From NCBI GenBank assembly GCA_964016985.1, contig OZ024831.1, positions 78,656,263 to 78,720,262 of the forward strand: DNA of 64,000 nt. The letters are read 5' to 3'. Shown piece by piece: positions 46,832 through 57,700 of this stretch. The notes beneath the pieces are model-generated. The model was not told the DNA's origin and made no database searches. It worked only from the letters and a program-made list of their open reading frames with translations. The position numbers and the translations under genes were made by a program. Each line of letters begins with the position of its first letter. The first letter of the stretch is position 1. Origin of the DNA: Anodontia alba. Lineage: Eukaryota > Mollusca > Bivalvia > Lucinida > Lucinidae.

Positions 46832-47054
46832 ATACACACAGCAATATTACAGAAACATCAAGAGGTAGTAGAATGGACGGACCATTTCACAATTATGGTA
46901 AGTAGACAAGGTATCCCAAAACTTGGGATAAAGACGGTATAACTTACGATTTAAAAAATGAACGCATCCGAGGGAGGTGCATAATTAAACTCCTCCCGGT
47001 CTCCAAGAACAATTTAACAATTTAATGTACCTGTAAACAATACAGGTATGCGCT

Positions 47055-47110
47055 CGATATGACCCAATTGGGTTGACTGGGCTGTAAAACCTCAACACAA
47101 ACAAAACAAA
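47055..47110 (+). repeat. 3' tail fragment of S1 SINE
   Basis: CCAATTGGGTTGACTGGGCT followed by GTAAAACCTCAACACAAACA matches the last 50 bp of the 60.6-kb SINE. The head is missing. Confidence 0.75.
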
Positions 47111-47730
47111 CAAGTCTATTAATTTAAAAGTATACACTTACATATTTGTCACAATAGTCTATATGTCCATATCTCACAGATCACATAACGAGACTGACCA
47201 CAGTGTACACCGATCCTGTAATGTCTTATTGCGACAAGCTCTGACTATTGACTTGAGATATATATCAACAACTTAAAATAACATAACATAATCCAGCCAA
47301 ACCATGAGAAAACATCAGCTTCAGGGGTTTGTTACTATGTAAGACTCAAACCGGTTTGCTAGGCTACGGAAGGCAGTTAGAGTCTTCAAAGTTTCAATTT
47401 TTAAAACAGTTACTGGTATTTACTTTCTACGTAGCGAATAGTTTGATCAATCTTGCATCACTATTTATGGTTTTAAAAAAGTTATTTATAGCTATTCATA
47501 CATACATTTTACACTGCGCTCTCCTTTAATATGCTCGTAATCAGACTGCGCAGACTGATCTGCGCCTTTGCTGTTCGCCTATGACAAAACAGATTTTCTC
47601 GTGACATGGCTCAATTCAAACTACATATTTAGTTTCATTTTTGGGAGAGATCTGAAGTCTGTACAATAAAGTGTGGAATATATTTTGTTTGGTGTACTTG
47701 CTGTACAAAAGATGTCATTTTCAGAACATA

Positions 47731-48810
47731 TAGCTGTTGTTGAGTGCAGTGTGGGGCCTTAAACCTCTATCAGTACCTTCCCATAGTGCAGTAAATATTT
47801 CCTGGTCCCTTGGGATAAATAACTTATTTTTGATTATTTGGAATACCATATAGCTGTTGTTGAGTGCAGTGTGGGGTCTTAAACCTCTGTCAGTACCTTC
47901 CCATAGTGCAGTTAATATTTCCTGGTCCCTTGGGATAAATAACTTATTTTTGATTATTTGGAATACCATATAGCTGTTGTTGAGTGCAGTGTGGGGTCTT
48001 AAACCTCTATCAGTACCTTCCCATAGTGCAGTTAATATTTCCTGGTCCCTTGGGATAAATAACTTATTTTTGATTATTTGGAATACCATATAGCTGTTGT
48101 TGAGTGCAGTGTGGGGTCTTAAACCTCTATCAGTACCTTCCCATAGTGCAGTTAATATTTCCTGGTCCCTTGGGATAAATAACTTATTTTTGATTATTTG
48201 GAATACCATATAGCTGTTGTTGAGTGCAGTGTGGGGTCTTAAACCTCTATCAGTACCTTCCCATAGTGCAGTTAATATTTCCTGGTCCCTTGGGATAAAT
48301 AACTTATTTTTGATTATTTGGAATACCATATAGCTGTTGTTGAGTGCAGTGTGGGGTCTTAAACCTCTATCAGTACCTTCCCATATTGCAGTTAATATTT
48401 CCTGGTCCCTTGGGATAAATAAATTATTTTTGATTATTTGGAATACCATATAGCTGTTGTTCAGTGCAGTGTGGGGCCTTAAACCTCTATCAGTACCTTC
48501 CCATAGTGCAGTTAATATTTCCTGGTCCCTTGGGATAAATAACTTATTTTTGATTATTTGGAATACCATATAGCTGTTGTTGAGTGCAGTGTGGGGTCTT
48601 AAACCTCTATCAGTACCTTCCCATAGTGCAGTTAATATTTCCTGGTCCCTTGGGATAAATAACTTATTCTTGATTATTTGGAATACCATATAGCTGTTGT
48701 TGAGTGCAGTGTGGGGTCTTAAACCTCTATCAGTACCTTCCCATAGTGCAGTTAATATTTCATGGTCCCTTGGGATAAATAACTTATTTTTGATTATTTG
48801 GAATATACCT
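47731..48810 (-). repeat. Nine exact-length 120-bp repeats forming one open frame
   Basis: TAGCTGTTGTTGAGTGCAGT recurs every 120 bp exactly, from 47731 to 48691 (one unit has TTCAG). Because 120 is a multiple of 3, the minus-strand frame (48839-47721, 372 codons) stays open through all nine units, each giving 40 residues (for example IIKNKLFIPRDQEILTALWE and GTDRGLRPHTALNNSYMVFQ). Units differ at only about one site each. The frame has no signal peptide, no known domain and no splice context that I can see. I treat it as a satellite with a fortuitous frame, but a repeat protein cannot be excluded. Confidence 0.85.
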
Positions 48811-49107
48811 TGTCGCCGACAACTACTTTTGATAACCACTCAATAAAACCTAGCCTTGTATATTCATATCTTATTTAATATCCTTGCTTCAAAAGGATCT
48901 CCTTTTCAAAACAGAGGAAGAAATGCCAGTTAATCCCCGTTTGTAGTTACTCTGATGAGATAATGTCATGAGGTATGTTTCTAGACCAGTATCCATAAAA
49001 CAAATGGCTGAAATAGACTCTTCTACCTTATCTCTTTGGACCGATTTCCAGCAGAAAGGTGTCTTGTTAGTTTTATAAGTAGTATGTTTCATAACAATGT
49101 ATTTAAT

Positions 49108-49174
49108 GCAAACAGTGTAGACCCTTATCAGACGCCACGTTCTGCAGTGTCTGATCTGGGTCTACACTGTTTGC
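49108..49174. mobile_element. Foldback hairpin, family FB1 (best-preserved copy)
   Basis: GCAAACAGTGTAGACCCTTA (left) and its counterpart CTGGGTCTACACTGTTTGCC (right) give arms of about 28 bp with a loop around CACGTTCTG. Confidence 0.8.
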
Positions 49175-49878
49175 CACTGTCCCTTTTATGGGATACTAGG
49201 TATAAATGGGTTAAAACCAGTTGAAAAATGCTCACTACTTGTATCTCCTATAATCACAAGTTTGCGGACAGTCAAGAAAGCATCTAAGACAAGACTGCGG
49301 ACAGTCTCATCTCTAAATAATGATTGGATATGAGGAAGGAAATGGTTTTCGCGTTCTAAGGGTCTAACAGGTCTTTGTTTTGACTGAGATAATTATTGGA
49401 AAATACATTTTCTTGACGCTCAGTCGAAGTGAAAACGCAATATTCGCTGTGATCGTCCATTGAGTCTTAAAGTCTCTCCCGACTTAAAGGCCATTTCTCC
49501 AGCACTTTGCTATTACGAGTGAACAATTATTATCTAATTTCGTTTCTGCTAGCATCCAAACGGGCTGGCTGTAATCAAAAACAATAAAAAAAAATAAAAT
49601 AAACAAGTGACCTGCCTGAAATCCAAACCCCAAGTATGCGATTACCCGTCGGACAGAGTCGCAAGTTCCGTTTGAAGCCACTGTCCGGTATACCACAGTG
49701 TGTAGGGTAACTGGTCAGCTCGTACCTTAGTCAACTCGTACCTATTTTTGGTCAACTCGTACCCGTTTTCTGGTCAACTCGTACCTCCCAAGTCAACTTG
49801 TACCTAGTTTGGTCAGCTGGTACCTCTTAAAAAAGAGATAGTGGACGGACAGGAGTAGATAGATAGATAGATAAATGA

Positions 49879-49943
49879 CACAGTGAAGACCCACATTAGA
49901 TGCCGCAGAAGGCTGCTTCTGATCAGGGTCTCCAATATTTGCA
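49879..49943. mobile_element. Foldback hairpin, family FB1
   Basis: ACAGTGAAGACCCACATTAG...TGCCGCAG pairs with CTGCTTCTGATCAGGGTCTC. A diverged member. Confidence 0.6.
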
Positions 49944-50130
49944 AACAGTTCAACCAGTTCAACCATTTTTATCTAAAGAATAACTGAATCACTAGATTTT
50001 CATAAAATCGAAATTAGAATCTTTTAATATATAATGCGGGGTAAATTATTCAGTCTATAAATGGGTTACAGTTTTGCAAGTCTCAACAGCTCAAAGGAAG
50101 TCTTTTTTAACACTTTTGCATGCTGGGTAA

Positions 50131-50299
50131 CAAATTCAGCAGATGAGATTTTGAAATAATTTTTCTTACTCTTTCCAAGTAAATAGGATCTGACACTTAA
50201 TGCAGATTGTCTCCTAAGGAGACAATTTGCATTAAGTGTCAGATCTTATTTTCTAAGAAAATGTAGAAGAATCACTTCAGTTTGTCGTCTGCTGAATCT
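50131..50299. mobile_element. Foldback element, family FB2 (well-preserved)
   Basis: The left arm contains AATTCAGCAGATGAG and GGATCTGACACTTAATGCAG. The right arm contains GCATTAAGTGTCAGATCTTA and GTCGTCTGCTGAATCTG. The centre is TTGTCTCCTAAGGAGACAA. The arms are about 75 bp. Confidence 0.8.
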
Positions 50300-50660
50300 G
50301 CCCATAGCGTGGTAAGTGTTAAAGTCAAGGCATTCAATGACTGTAGGCAAACAATGAATACATCTCTAGATGTATTTATTTTTCAATCATGAGTTTTAAT
50401 ATTTTGTTATTTCTCCATGAAATGTATGTTGTGGCAAACCATTAGAGGTGCATCGACTGCATCTGAGACTCTTCAAAATGAGTATCCTCAGCATATGTTT
50501 TCGTGGAGAAATAAGGAAAATATTTATCTGGATATTCCTCTTTTCTGGAGCTACTCCCAGCTCATGACTTGTTCAGTTACAGTTGACTTTGGTTATTTTG
50601 AAGTTCAAGGGACTCTCTGAAGTACGAGATATTGGTACCTCGACATATCAGATTTGCAGA

Positions 50661-50857
50661 ACCCTTAAACCGCCAATCACAATAGCAGCAGAAAATAATT
50701 ATTTTCTTTTTCATAGAATTAAGTCTTGACATTTCATGTGAATCATCTGCCTAGCAGGTACTTCACATGATATTGTCATGACTTATTTTCTCTGAAAAAA
50801 TACATAAAAGATTCAAAATGTTGTCTGCTACAAATTTTGCTTGGCGCTTTAAGGGTT
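50661..50857. mobile_element. Foldback element, family FB2 variant
   Basis: ACCCTTAAAC...AGCAGCAGAAAATAATTAT at left and TTGTCTGCTACAAATTTTGC...CTTTAAGGGT at right, with inner arms AAGTCTTGACATTTCATGTG and CACATGATATTGTCATGACT. Closely related to 60979-61183. Confidence 0.7.
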
Positions 50858-51059
50858 TATGAGTAAATAAATCAAACAATCACATTCCACAAATTAATAT
50901 GTAATTTTACAACTGCAATTAGATTCTAAGGTACGACAACCCATAATAGGCATGATTTGAAAAAAGGGTACGAGTTGACTAAGGTACGAGTTGACCAAAA
51001 GTAGGTATGAGATGACTAAGATACGAGTTGACTAAGGTGCGAGTTGACCAGAAACCATC

Positions 51060-52140
51060 TGTAGTCTCTTCAAAAGTCTGTGTGACGCTGTTTGTAGTCT
51101 CTTCAAAAGTCCTTCACAGCATCATTAAAAAATGACTATCAGTATATAAAAATATATGTAAATCAAAAATCAATAATAAATACATAAAAATAATCAGCAA
51201 TATATGTCAGTGACGCTTATTGACACTCGTTTCTTCTCACTTCGTGACGCTTATTAGTATCATGTCCGCTCCAGTCCTGTCAACTTCCGGTGACAACTTT
51301 TGACAACTTCCGGGGAGAACCTCCTTGTCGAGATGTCTGCCTAGCGGATTTGGACAAGTATCGTCATTGAAGTTGAAGTTGAAAACGGGAAGAAAATTGG
51401 TCAGAGCGATTTCTGCTGAAAGTATATATCGTTGTGTGTTACTTTTCATTGATCATATTCTCTACTGTAGAGGTCACTTCGTTCGCTCGCTATAAAAATA
51501 TATCTAAATAAATAATAAATGATAAAAATAATCAGCAATATATGTTCGTGACACTTATTGACACTCGTTTCTTGTCACTTCGTGACACTTATTAGTATCG
51601 TCCGCTCCAGTCCTGTCAACTTCTGGTTGACAACTTCTGGGAAGAAAATTGGTCAGAGCGATTTCTGATGAAAGTATATATCTTTGTATGTTACTTTTCC
51701 TTGATCATATTCTCTACCGTAGAGCTCACTTCGTTCGAGCTGCGCTCACTAATATGAAAATAGGCTTAGCCTAAATGCGAGCACAGCACAGACCTACATG
51801 TATATCTGCACTCTTCAAAAGTTCTTCACAGCATCATTAAAGAATGAATTTCAGTATTTAAAAATATTATGTAAATCAATAATAAATAATAAAAATAATC
51901 AGCAAAATATGTTCCTGACACTTATTGACACTCGTTTCTGGTCACTTCGTGACGCTTATTAGTGAGACCCATAATTAAGTCCGCCAACTTCCGGGAAGAA
52001 AAAACAGAAGAAAATTGGTCAGAGCGATTACTGCTGAAAGTATATATCGTTGTATGTTACTTTCCCTTGATCATATTCTCTACTGTAGAGCTCACTTGGT
52101 TCGTGAGGCGCAAAGCGCGTCGCGAGCTGTGCTACAGTAT
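51060..52140. repeat. Three diverged copies of a 260-400 bp repeat
   Basis: CACTTCGTGACGCTTATTAG, GGTCAGAGCGATT(T/A)CTG and GATCATATTCTCTAC recur near 51237/51400/51455, 51578/51650/51703 and 51941/52016/52067. The AATATGAAAATAGGCTTAGC block at 51751 also occurs at 37182. Non-coding. Confidence 0.75.
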
Positions 52141-52411
52141 TTTATTTGTATAATTCTTTACAGAAAATACAAACCAGAACATAGCATATATATACAAAAA
52201 TGATCCAGAAGAAAATCATCTGACTTATTTAGATCTGTATCCCAACTACAATAAATAAGGTAAACTAAAAATATGTGATTTACATAATAATAACAGCTAA
52301 ATATTGAGATACTAAGTAGACTTATTCTGCTTTTATGTCGACTTATAATGTATGATTTGATGCTATATCGACTTCCGTTGATAATGGTTATCACGTCTGC
52401 AGGTCATATTA

Positions 52412-52786
52412 CAAGGGTCCTGCAAAAAGTTTTGTCACTGAGTTCAGATTACTTCAAACATATTTTTATTACAAACCTTCAAAGTATTCCCACTTTACTG
52501 AAACACATTTTTGTAACCTTTTTACCCAGTCGCGAAAAGCAGATAAATAATCTTCTTTTGGTATCTGTTGGAGACACTGATAAATAGCGCTGCCAAGAAA
52601 ACTTATTTCCAGAAGCCTTGGAAATAAAAAGAAGTCACAGGGACTCAGGTCAGGTAAATAAGGTGGATGGTTTAAAACTTTCACCTTTTCAGAAGCCAAA
52701 AAAGACTTAACAACCTCACGCTTATGAGAGGAGGCGTTGTCATGTAAAAGGCGGACTCCTGACCATCCTTTGCTTGGTCGTTTCTT
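52412..52786 (-). pseudogene. Truncated mariner: C-terminal transposase and one end
   Basis: The end CAAGGGTCCTGCAAAAAG starts right after TA (52410-52411). The minus-strand frame at 52469-52699 shows NHPPYLPDLSPCDFFLFPRL, with the third catalytic Asp, and ends WVKRLQKCVSVKWEYFEGL. Sequence matching the 9.5-kb mariner stops at 52786, where a dispersed repeat (CAGGCCATAACTC) begins. This copy preserves the codons deleted in the other and has no SINE. Confidence 0.9.
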
Positions 52787-53276
52787 GTGCAGGCCATAAC
52801 TCTTAAACCCTTTGAGATATTTTTATGATACTTCATCAAGTTGTAGAGGACATTGAGTAGGCATGTCATGTACAAAAAAGACAAGTCTGACTCCATTTTT
52901 GAGTTATCTCCCATAGTTGTTAAATTTGCTCTCCCATAGTTGTTAAATTTGCTGATGGTCATAACTTCTCTGAGATTTTTTGTTGATAATTAATAGGGAT
53001 GCTTAGAACATTAAGAAGGAGAATTGCATTTGAAAATTCTAACTATGGGTTACTTGTTACTCCATTTATTTTCAATTATCTCCCCTGGTGGTAAAACCTT
53101 GTGCAGGCCATAACTCTTTAACCAGTGGAGACATTTTAATGATAGTTAGTAGAGATGCTAAGAACATAAACTAGGTGTGTCACAATATGTAAGGACAGCT
53201 CTGACCTACGGAGTGTTGGAGTTATCTCCCTTATTTATACTGCGGATGCAGATTTATCAGCAATGCATGCAGCAGG
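52787..53276. repeat. Dispersed repeat with CCATAACTCTT units
   Basis: The GCAGGCCATAACTCTT... block occurs at 52788 and 53105, about 315 bp apart, with GAGTTATCTCCC motifs between. It is an inverted relative of 752-950. Confidence 0.65.
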
Positions 53277-55570
53277 CTTTATTTTTCTCATTATTTTTGG
53301 ATTCTTTGTTGAAAAGCACTTACTAGTGAACACAAAATTGAGTTTCTCAGACTAATGGTTGAAGAGTTACAGGCCTTGCAGGCAACTGGCCTTATTAGCT
53401 CACCTGAGCACGAAGTGCTCATGGTGAGCTATTGTGGTCAGTCAATGTCCGTCGTCCGTCGTCCGTCGTCCGTCGTGCGTCGTCCGTCGTCCGTCGTGCG
53501 GCGTCAACAATTGCTTTAAAAGCCTACTCCTCCTGTACCCCTGGGCCAATTGACTTGATACTTGGTAGGAAGCATCAGGGTGACTTGTAGATCAAAAATA
53601 GCTAAAATCGTTCCGATCGGAAATCCAAGATGGCCGCCATGGCCGCCATCTTGAAAATCTATTTTTCGCTTCTTCTCCTGAACCGAAAGGCCAATTGACT
53701 CCAAACTTGCTAGGAACCATCAAGGTGACTTATAGATCAAAAATAGCTAAAATCATGCCGATCGGAAATCCAAGATGGCCGCCATGGCCGCCATCTTGAA
53801 AATCTATTTTTCGCTTCTTCTCCTGAACAGAAAAGCCATTTGACTCCAAACTTGCTAGGAAGCATCAGGGTGACTTGTAGATCAAAAATAGCTAAAATCG
53901 TGCTGATCGGAAATCCAAGATGGCCGCCATGGCCGCCATCTTGAAAATCTATTTTTCGCTTCTTCTCCTGAACCGAAAGGCCAATTGACTTCAAACTTGC
54001 TAGGAAGCATCAGGGTGACTTGTAGATCAAAAGTAGCTAAAATCGTGCCGATCGGAAATCCAAGATGGCCACCATGGCGGCCATCTTGAAAATCTATTTT
54101 TTGCTTCTTCTCCTGAACAGAAAGGCCAATTGACTCCAAACTTGCTAGGAAGCATCAGGATGACTTGTAGATCAAAAATAGCTAAAATCGTACCATCGAA
54201 AATCCAAGATGGCCGCCATGGCGGCCAACTTGAAAATCTATTTTTCGCTTCTGCTTCTAAACCCAAAAGCCTATTGACTCCAAACTTGGTAGGAGGCATT
54301 GGGGTGACTTATAGATCAAAAATAGCTAAAATCCTGCCCATTGGAAATCCAAGATGGCCGCCATGGCAGCCATCTTGAAAATCTATTTTTCGCTTCTTCT
54401 CCTGAACCGAAAGGCCAGTTGACTCCAAACTTGGTAGGAAGCATCGGGGTGACTTGTAGATCAAAAATAGCTAAAATCATGCCGATCGTAAAACCAAGAT
54501 GGGCGCCATGGCAGCCATCTTGAAAATCTATTTTTCGCTTCTTCTCCTGAACCGAAAGGCCAGTTGACTCGAAACTTGGTAGGAAGCATTTGGGTGACTT
54601 GTAGATCAAAAATAGCTAAAATCATGCCGATCGTAAATCCAAGATGGCCGCCATGGCATCTATCTTGAAAATCTATTTTTCGCTTCTTCTCCTAAACCCA
54701 AAAGTCACTTAACTCGAAACTTAGTAGGAAGCATCAGGGTGACTTGGTCGATCAAATATAGCTAAAATCGTTCTGATCAGAAATCCCAGATGGCCACCAT
54801 GGTCGCCATCTTGAAAATCTATATTTGGCTTCTGCTCCTGCACCGAAAGGCCAATTGACTCCAAACCTCGTAGGAGACATTTGGGTGACTTGTAGATCAA
54901 AAAAAAGCTAAAATTGTGCCAACCGGATATCCAAGATGGCCGCCATGGCAGCCATCTTGAAAAATGTATTTTTCGCCTCTTCTCCTGAACTGAAAGGCCA
55001 GTTGACTTGAAACTTGGTAGGAAGCATTGGGGTGACTCGTAGATCAAAAATAGCTAAAATTGTGCCGATCGTAAATCCAAGCTGGCTGCCATTTAGAGTT
55101 TGTTCAAATGATCATGCTCAATTGACTGGCATGCCATATATCTTCTTCAAAATAAAGAACTGCTTAAATGATGATCTTTTCATTAGTTGCGATGACAGGA
55201 TTGGAAAAATGTTGCATAACATCTGCGTATCTGCAGTGGCTGTGTCACTCAGGTGAGCGACCCGTGGCCCGTGGGCCTCTTGTATTTCTCATTATTTTTG
55301 GATTCTTTGTTGAAAATCACTTACTAGCAAACACAAAATCCAGTTTCTACGACTTACAGTTTGAGAGTTATAATCTTTGCAGGCAACAGGCCTTATTTTT
55401 CACATTATTTTCGGATTCTTTGTTGAAAATCACTTACTAGCAAACAAAAAATCCAGTTTCTGTGACTTACGGTTTTAGAGTTATAATCATTGCAGGCAAC
55501 GGACCTTATTTTTCTCATTATTTTCAGTTTCTTTGTTGAAAAACACAAAATCCAGTTTCCACAACTTATG
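53277..55570 (+). repeat. About 115-bp tandem repeat, split by an HT element
   Basis: Units run from TTTTTCTCATTATTTTTGGA to GGCAACTGGCCTTATT: one copy left of the insertion (53277-53396) and about two and a half right of it (55285-55570). The neighbouring intact junctions show what the empty site looked like. Confidence 0.8.
53397..55284 (+). mobile_element. HT element with 145-bp YY1-like palindromic units
   Basis: The left tip AGCTCACCTGAGCACG...GTGCTCATGGTGAGCT is followed by CCGTCGTCCGTCGT simple sequence (53447-53505), then about eleven units of 145 bp, a unique tail (55095-55240) and the right end AGGTGAGCGACCCGTGGCCC...GGGCCTCTTGTA. Each unit holds CAAGATGGCCGCCATGG plus its inverse. 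145 is not a multiple of 3, so the many 80-100 codon frames here are by-products. No transposase. I infer a non-autonomous Helentron-like element. Confidence 0.82.
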
Positions 55571-56180
55571 GTTTTAGAGTTCTATGTCTGATTCACAGTT
55601 GTGGAGTTATCACCCAAAGTAGGGTTAAACAAGTGTATCCCTTGATAAAATTACATCCCTGATGCCCTAGATTTAAAAAAGACGGCCATTTGGGGTGCGG
55701 TCGGGGGATTTGCCATCTCTTCTGATGGCTATTTTTTCATGCTTCAGTACTATGAAAGTGTATATGTAGTAGGTACCTTGTGAGTGCAACTCCTCCTACA
55801 GTTTTATACCATTCCCACGGAAACTATACAGATGTTTTAACCATAGTCTGAACATATGCGTATGCTTTTTACAGAATGTTGAAAATACTTTTTTTTCACT
55901 TTTATCACACTTTTAACTATTAACATAAGGCTGGGGAGATAAATTCCCTATGGAATTTGCTTATTTATTAAATGTGATTAATTTGATTTTTATGTTTTTG
56001 TTCTAATGCATTGACTGAGTTAGGAACCTTTATGTAAAACTGAATTTTTATGTATTTCTGTATTAAGAGTAGCATCGGGACCCAGGGTGAAGTTGGCTAG
56101 CTGTAAAAAGTGCTTTAAACCCCCCGGTGGTTTACTCTACTGACCGTTCTAAGGCGCTGGTCCCGGTATTAGTCTTACTC
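55571..56180. other. No gene; dispersed repeats
   Basis: About 55760-55920 is a diverged inverse of the 190-bp repeat at the window start (GGTACCTTGTGAGTGCAACT). About 56067-56160 (GTGCTTTAAACCCCCCGGTG...CTGACCGTTCTAAGGCGCTG) looks like a short interspersed repeat of unknown class. Confidence 0.5.
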
Positions 56181-56785
56181 TTTGTTGCTTTGTGGTTTAT
56201 TCTACGAGGGGATTTGTTTTATGTCTTACCTTGTGTTATTTTGTTCTTGTGTTTTTCAGTCCTTTTAGCATTGTGATTACCTCGCTTGGGGAAGAGAGAG
56301 TTAATCTTAGTGTTTTTCATACGTTTGTTCGATTTGTGCTTGTTTGGTTTTGTTGGTTTTCTTTTCCTCTAGGTGTCTGGGAAGGGCTGCGGTTTGTGAT
56401 TGTGGCACTCCCTGGACTTTTCTCTCACTCTTTTTTTTTGCAGGTGAAAAGGACATCCATAAAATCTTGGAAGAGTTCCATTTTGGGTCAGATCAGACTG
56501 TTCACATGAGAGTTACTTGCCATTTAGTCTCCGTTAGACATATAATGGGGAAAATGTTGTTCAAATGAAAGCTACTTCAATTTTGATCGGATCTTCATCA
56601 AACTTGCAGATAACAGGGACAGATATAAAATCTTGTACAAGTTCGATTTAATCATGGTTTGGACTATTGGCGAGGTAGTTACCCACCCTTGAGTGTCCCA
56701 TAGACTTGGAAAATGTTGTGCTGATGATAGCAACTTCATTTTAATGGGAAAATGGTGCCACCATGCTAGTAGTACATTCATTTTT
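56181..56785. other. No gene recognised
   Basis: Low-complexity T/G-rich frames (56192-56509, 56344-56568) have no recognisable domain. The 56440-56780 part has CTTGCAGATAACAGGGACAG-type dispersed repeat character. Confidence 0.45.
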
Positions 56786-57700
56786 ATATCCCGCCACACA
56801 ATAGTGGCGGGTATTATGGTTTCACATTAGTCGTCCGTGAGTCCATCTCTCTGTCCTTCATACGTCCGTCCGTTTTTCGTTTCTGGACGATAACTTGAGT
56901 AAACATCAATGGATTTTCACCGAACTTGGTATGTGCATTGATATTGTGGAGATCTGGTTTGGGATTGCTAATGGGCAAATTTCGTCAAATTTTGATGGAG
57001 TTATCTGCCCGAGACACGCCCATATTTTCGTTTCCGGACTATAACTTGAGTAAATAACAAGGGATTTTCACCAAACTTGCTATATGCATTGACATTAAGG
57101 AGATCTGGTTTGGGATTGCTAATGGGCAAATTTCGTCAAATTTTTACGGAGTTGTCTGCCCGAGACACGCCCATATTTTCGTTTCCAGATGATAACTTGA
57201 GTAAATAACGAGGGATTTTCATCAAACTTGCTATATGCATTGACATTAAGGAGATCTGGTTTAGGATTGCTAATGGGCAAATTTCGTAAAATATTTACGG
57301 AGTTAACTGCCCGAGACAGGCCCATATTTTCGTTTCCGGATGATAGCTTTAGTAAATAACAAGGGATTTTAACCAAACTTGCTATATGTATTGACAGTAA
57401 GGAGATCAGGTTTGGAATTGCTAATGGGCAAATTTCGTCAAATTTTTACAGAGTTTTCTGCCCGAGACATGTCCATATTTTCATTTCTGAATGATAACTT
57501 GAGTAAATAACAAGGCCTTTTAACCAAACTTGCTATATGCATTGATATTATCAAGATCTGCTTTAGGATTGTTATCTGTCCATTGATATTATCATGATCT
57601 GGTTTAGAATTGTTATCTGTCCCTCCGTCATTTTCTTTCATTTTCGCAACGATAACTTTAATACATAAACAAATAATTGCTATGGCGGGGTATTATGCTT
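56786..57700 (+). mobile_element. Hairpin-tipped tandem-core element (CCCGCCAC type)
   Basis: The left tip ATCCCGCCACACAATAGTGG then CGGGTAT forms a hairpin. It is followed by GTCCGTCCG simple sequence and about five units of 150 bp (GAGATCTGGTTTGGGATTGC at 56950, 57101 and 57252, then a variant near 57402). The right end is CTATGGCGGGGTATTATGCT. Fourth variant of the same architecture in the window. Confidence 0.7.

Larger units (their letters stand above)
46250..49490. mobile_element. 3.2-kb inverted-repeat element containing the 120-bp satellite
   Basis: The left end CCTTTTAGACGGGAGAGACT and the right end (inverse) CCTTTAAGTCGGGAGAGACT are followed by alignable arms (46250-46570 and 49248-49490), including GACTGTCCGCAAACTTG near 46543 and its inverse near 49260. 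It is absent from the compact copy, where TCTTTTAGACGG passes into other sequence. No transposase is recognised. The interior has FB1 hairpins (46764, 49108), an S1 SINE tail (about 47055-47110) and the 120-bp array. Confidence 0.65.
43342..49710 (-). mobile_element. Enlarged, inverted copy of the 37.2-kb mosaic element
   Basis: Read on the minus strand from 49710 it has the tRNA-like head (49484-49705), then a 3.2-kb inverted-repeat block, the GACCGAGACCCGGCAC module (46150-46225), a 1.6-kb palindrome, two TTACCGAAATCCAA-type units (44220-44530), a TA-flanked insertion, and the GAAGGGAAGTAACTCC end near 43385. The three blocks are missing from the compact copy at 37247-38097. Confidence 0.7.
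49711..51055. mobile_element. Element tipped by inverted GGTCAACTCGTACC arrays
   Basis: The left tip (49719-49835) has about six direct copies of GGTCAACTCGTACC-like motifs. The right tip (50967-51050) has five copies in inverse orientation (GGTACGAGTTGACC). The interior includes GATA repeats (49856-49875), an FB1 hairpin and two FB2 foldbacks. No coding sequence. Confidence 0.65.

Noticed and set aside
53516..55047. Many 60-108 codon frames with repeated ESIGLSVQEKKRKIDFQDG-type sequence
   Set aside because: The 145-bp period is not a multiple of three, so the same sequence is read in shifting frames. They are by-products of the array.
56192..56568. Phe/Val/Leu-rich frames resembling membrane segments
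   Set aside because: T/G-rich low-complexity DNA gives hydrophobic codons. No start context, splice signals or family resemblance.
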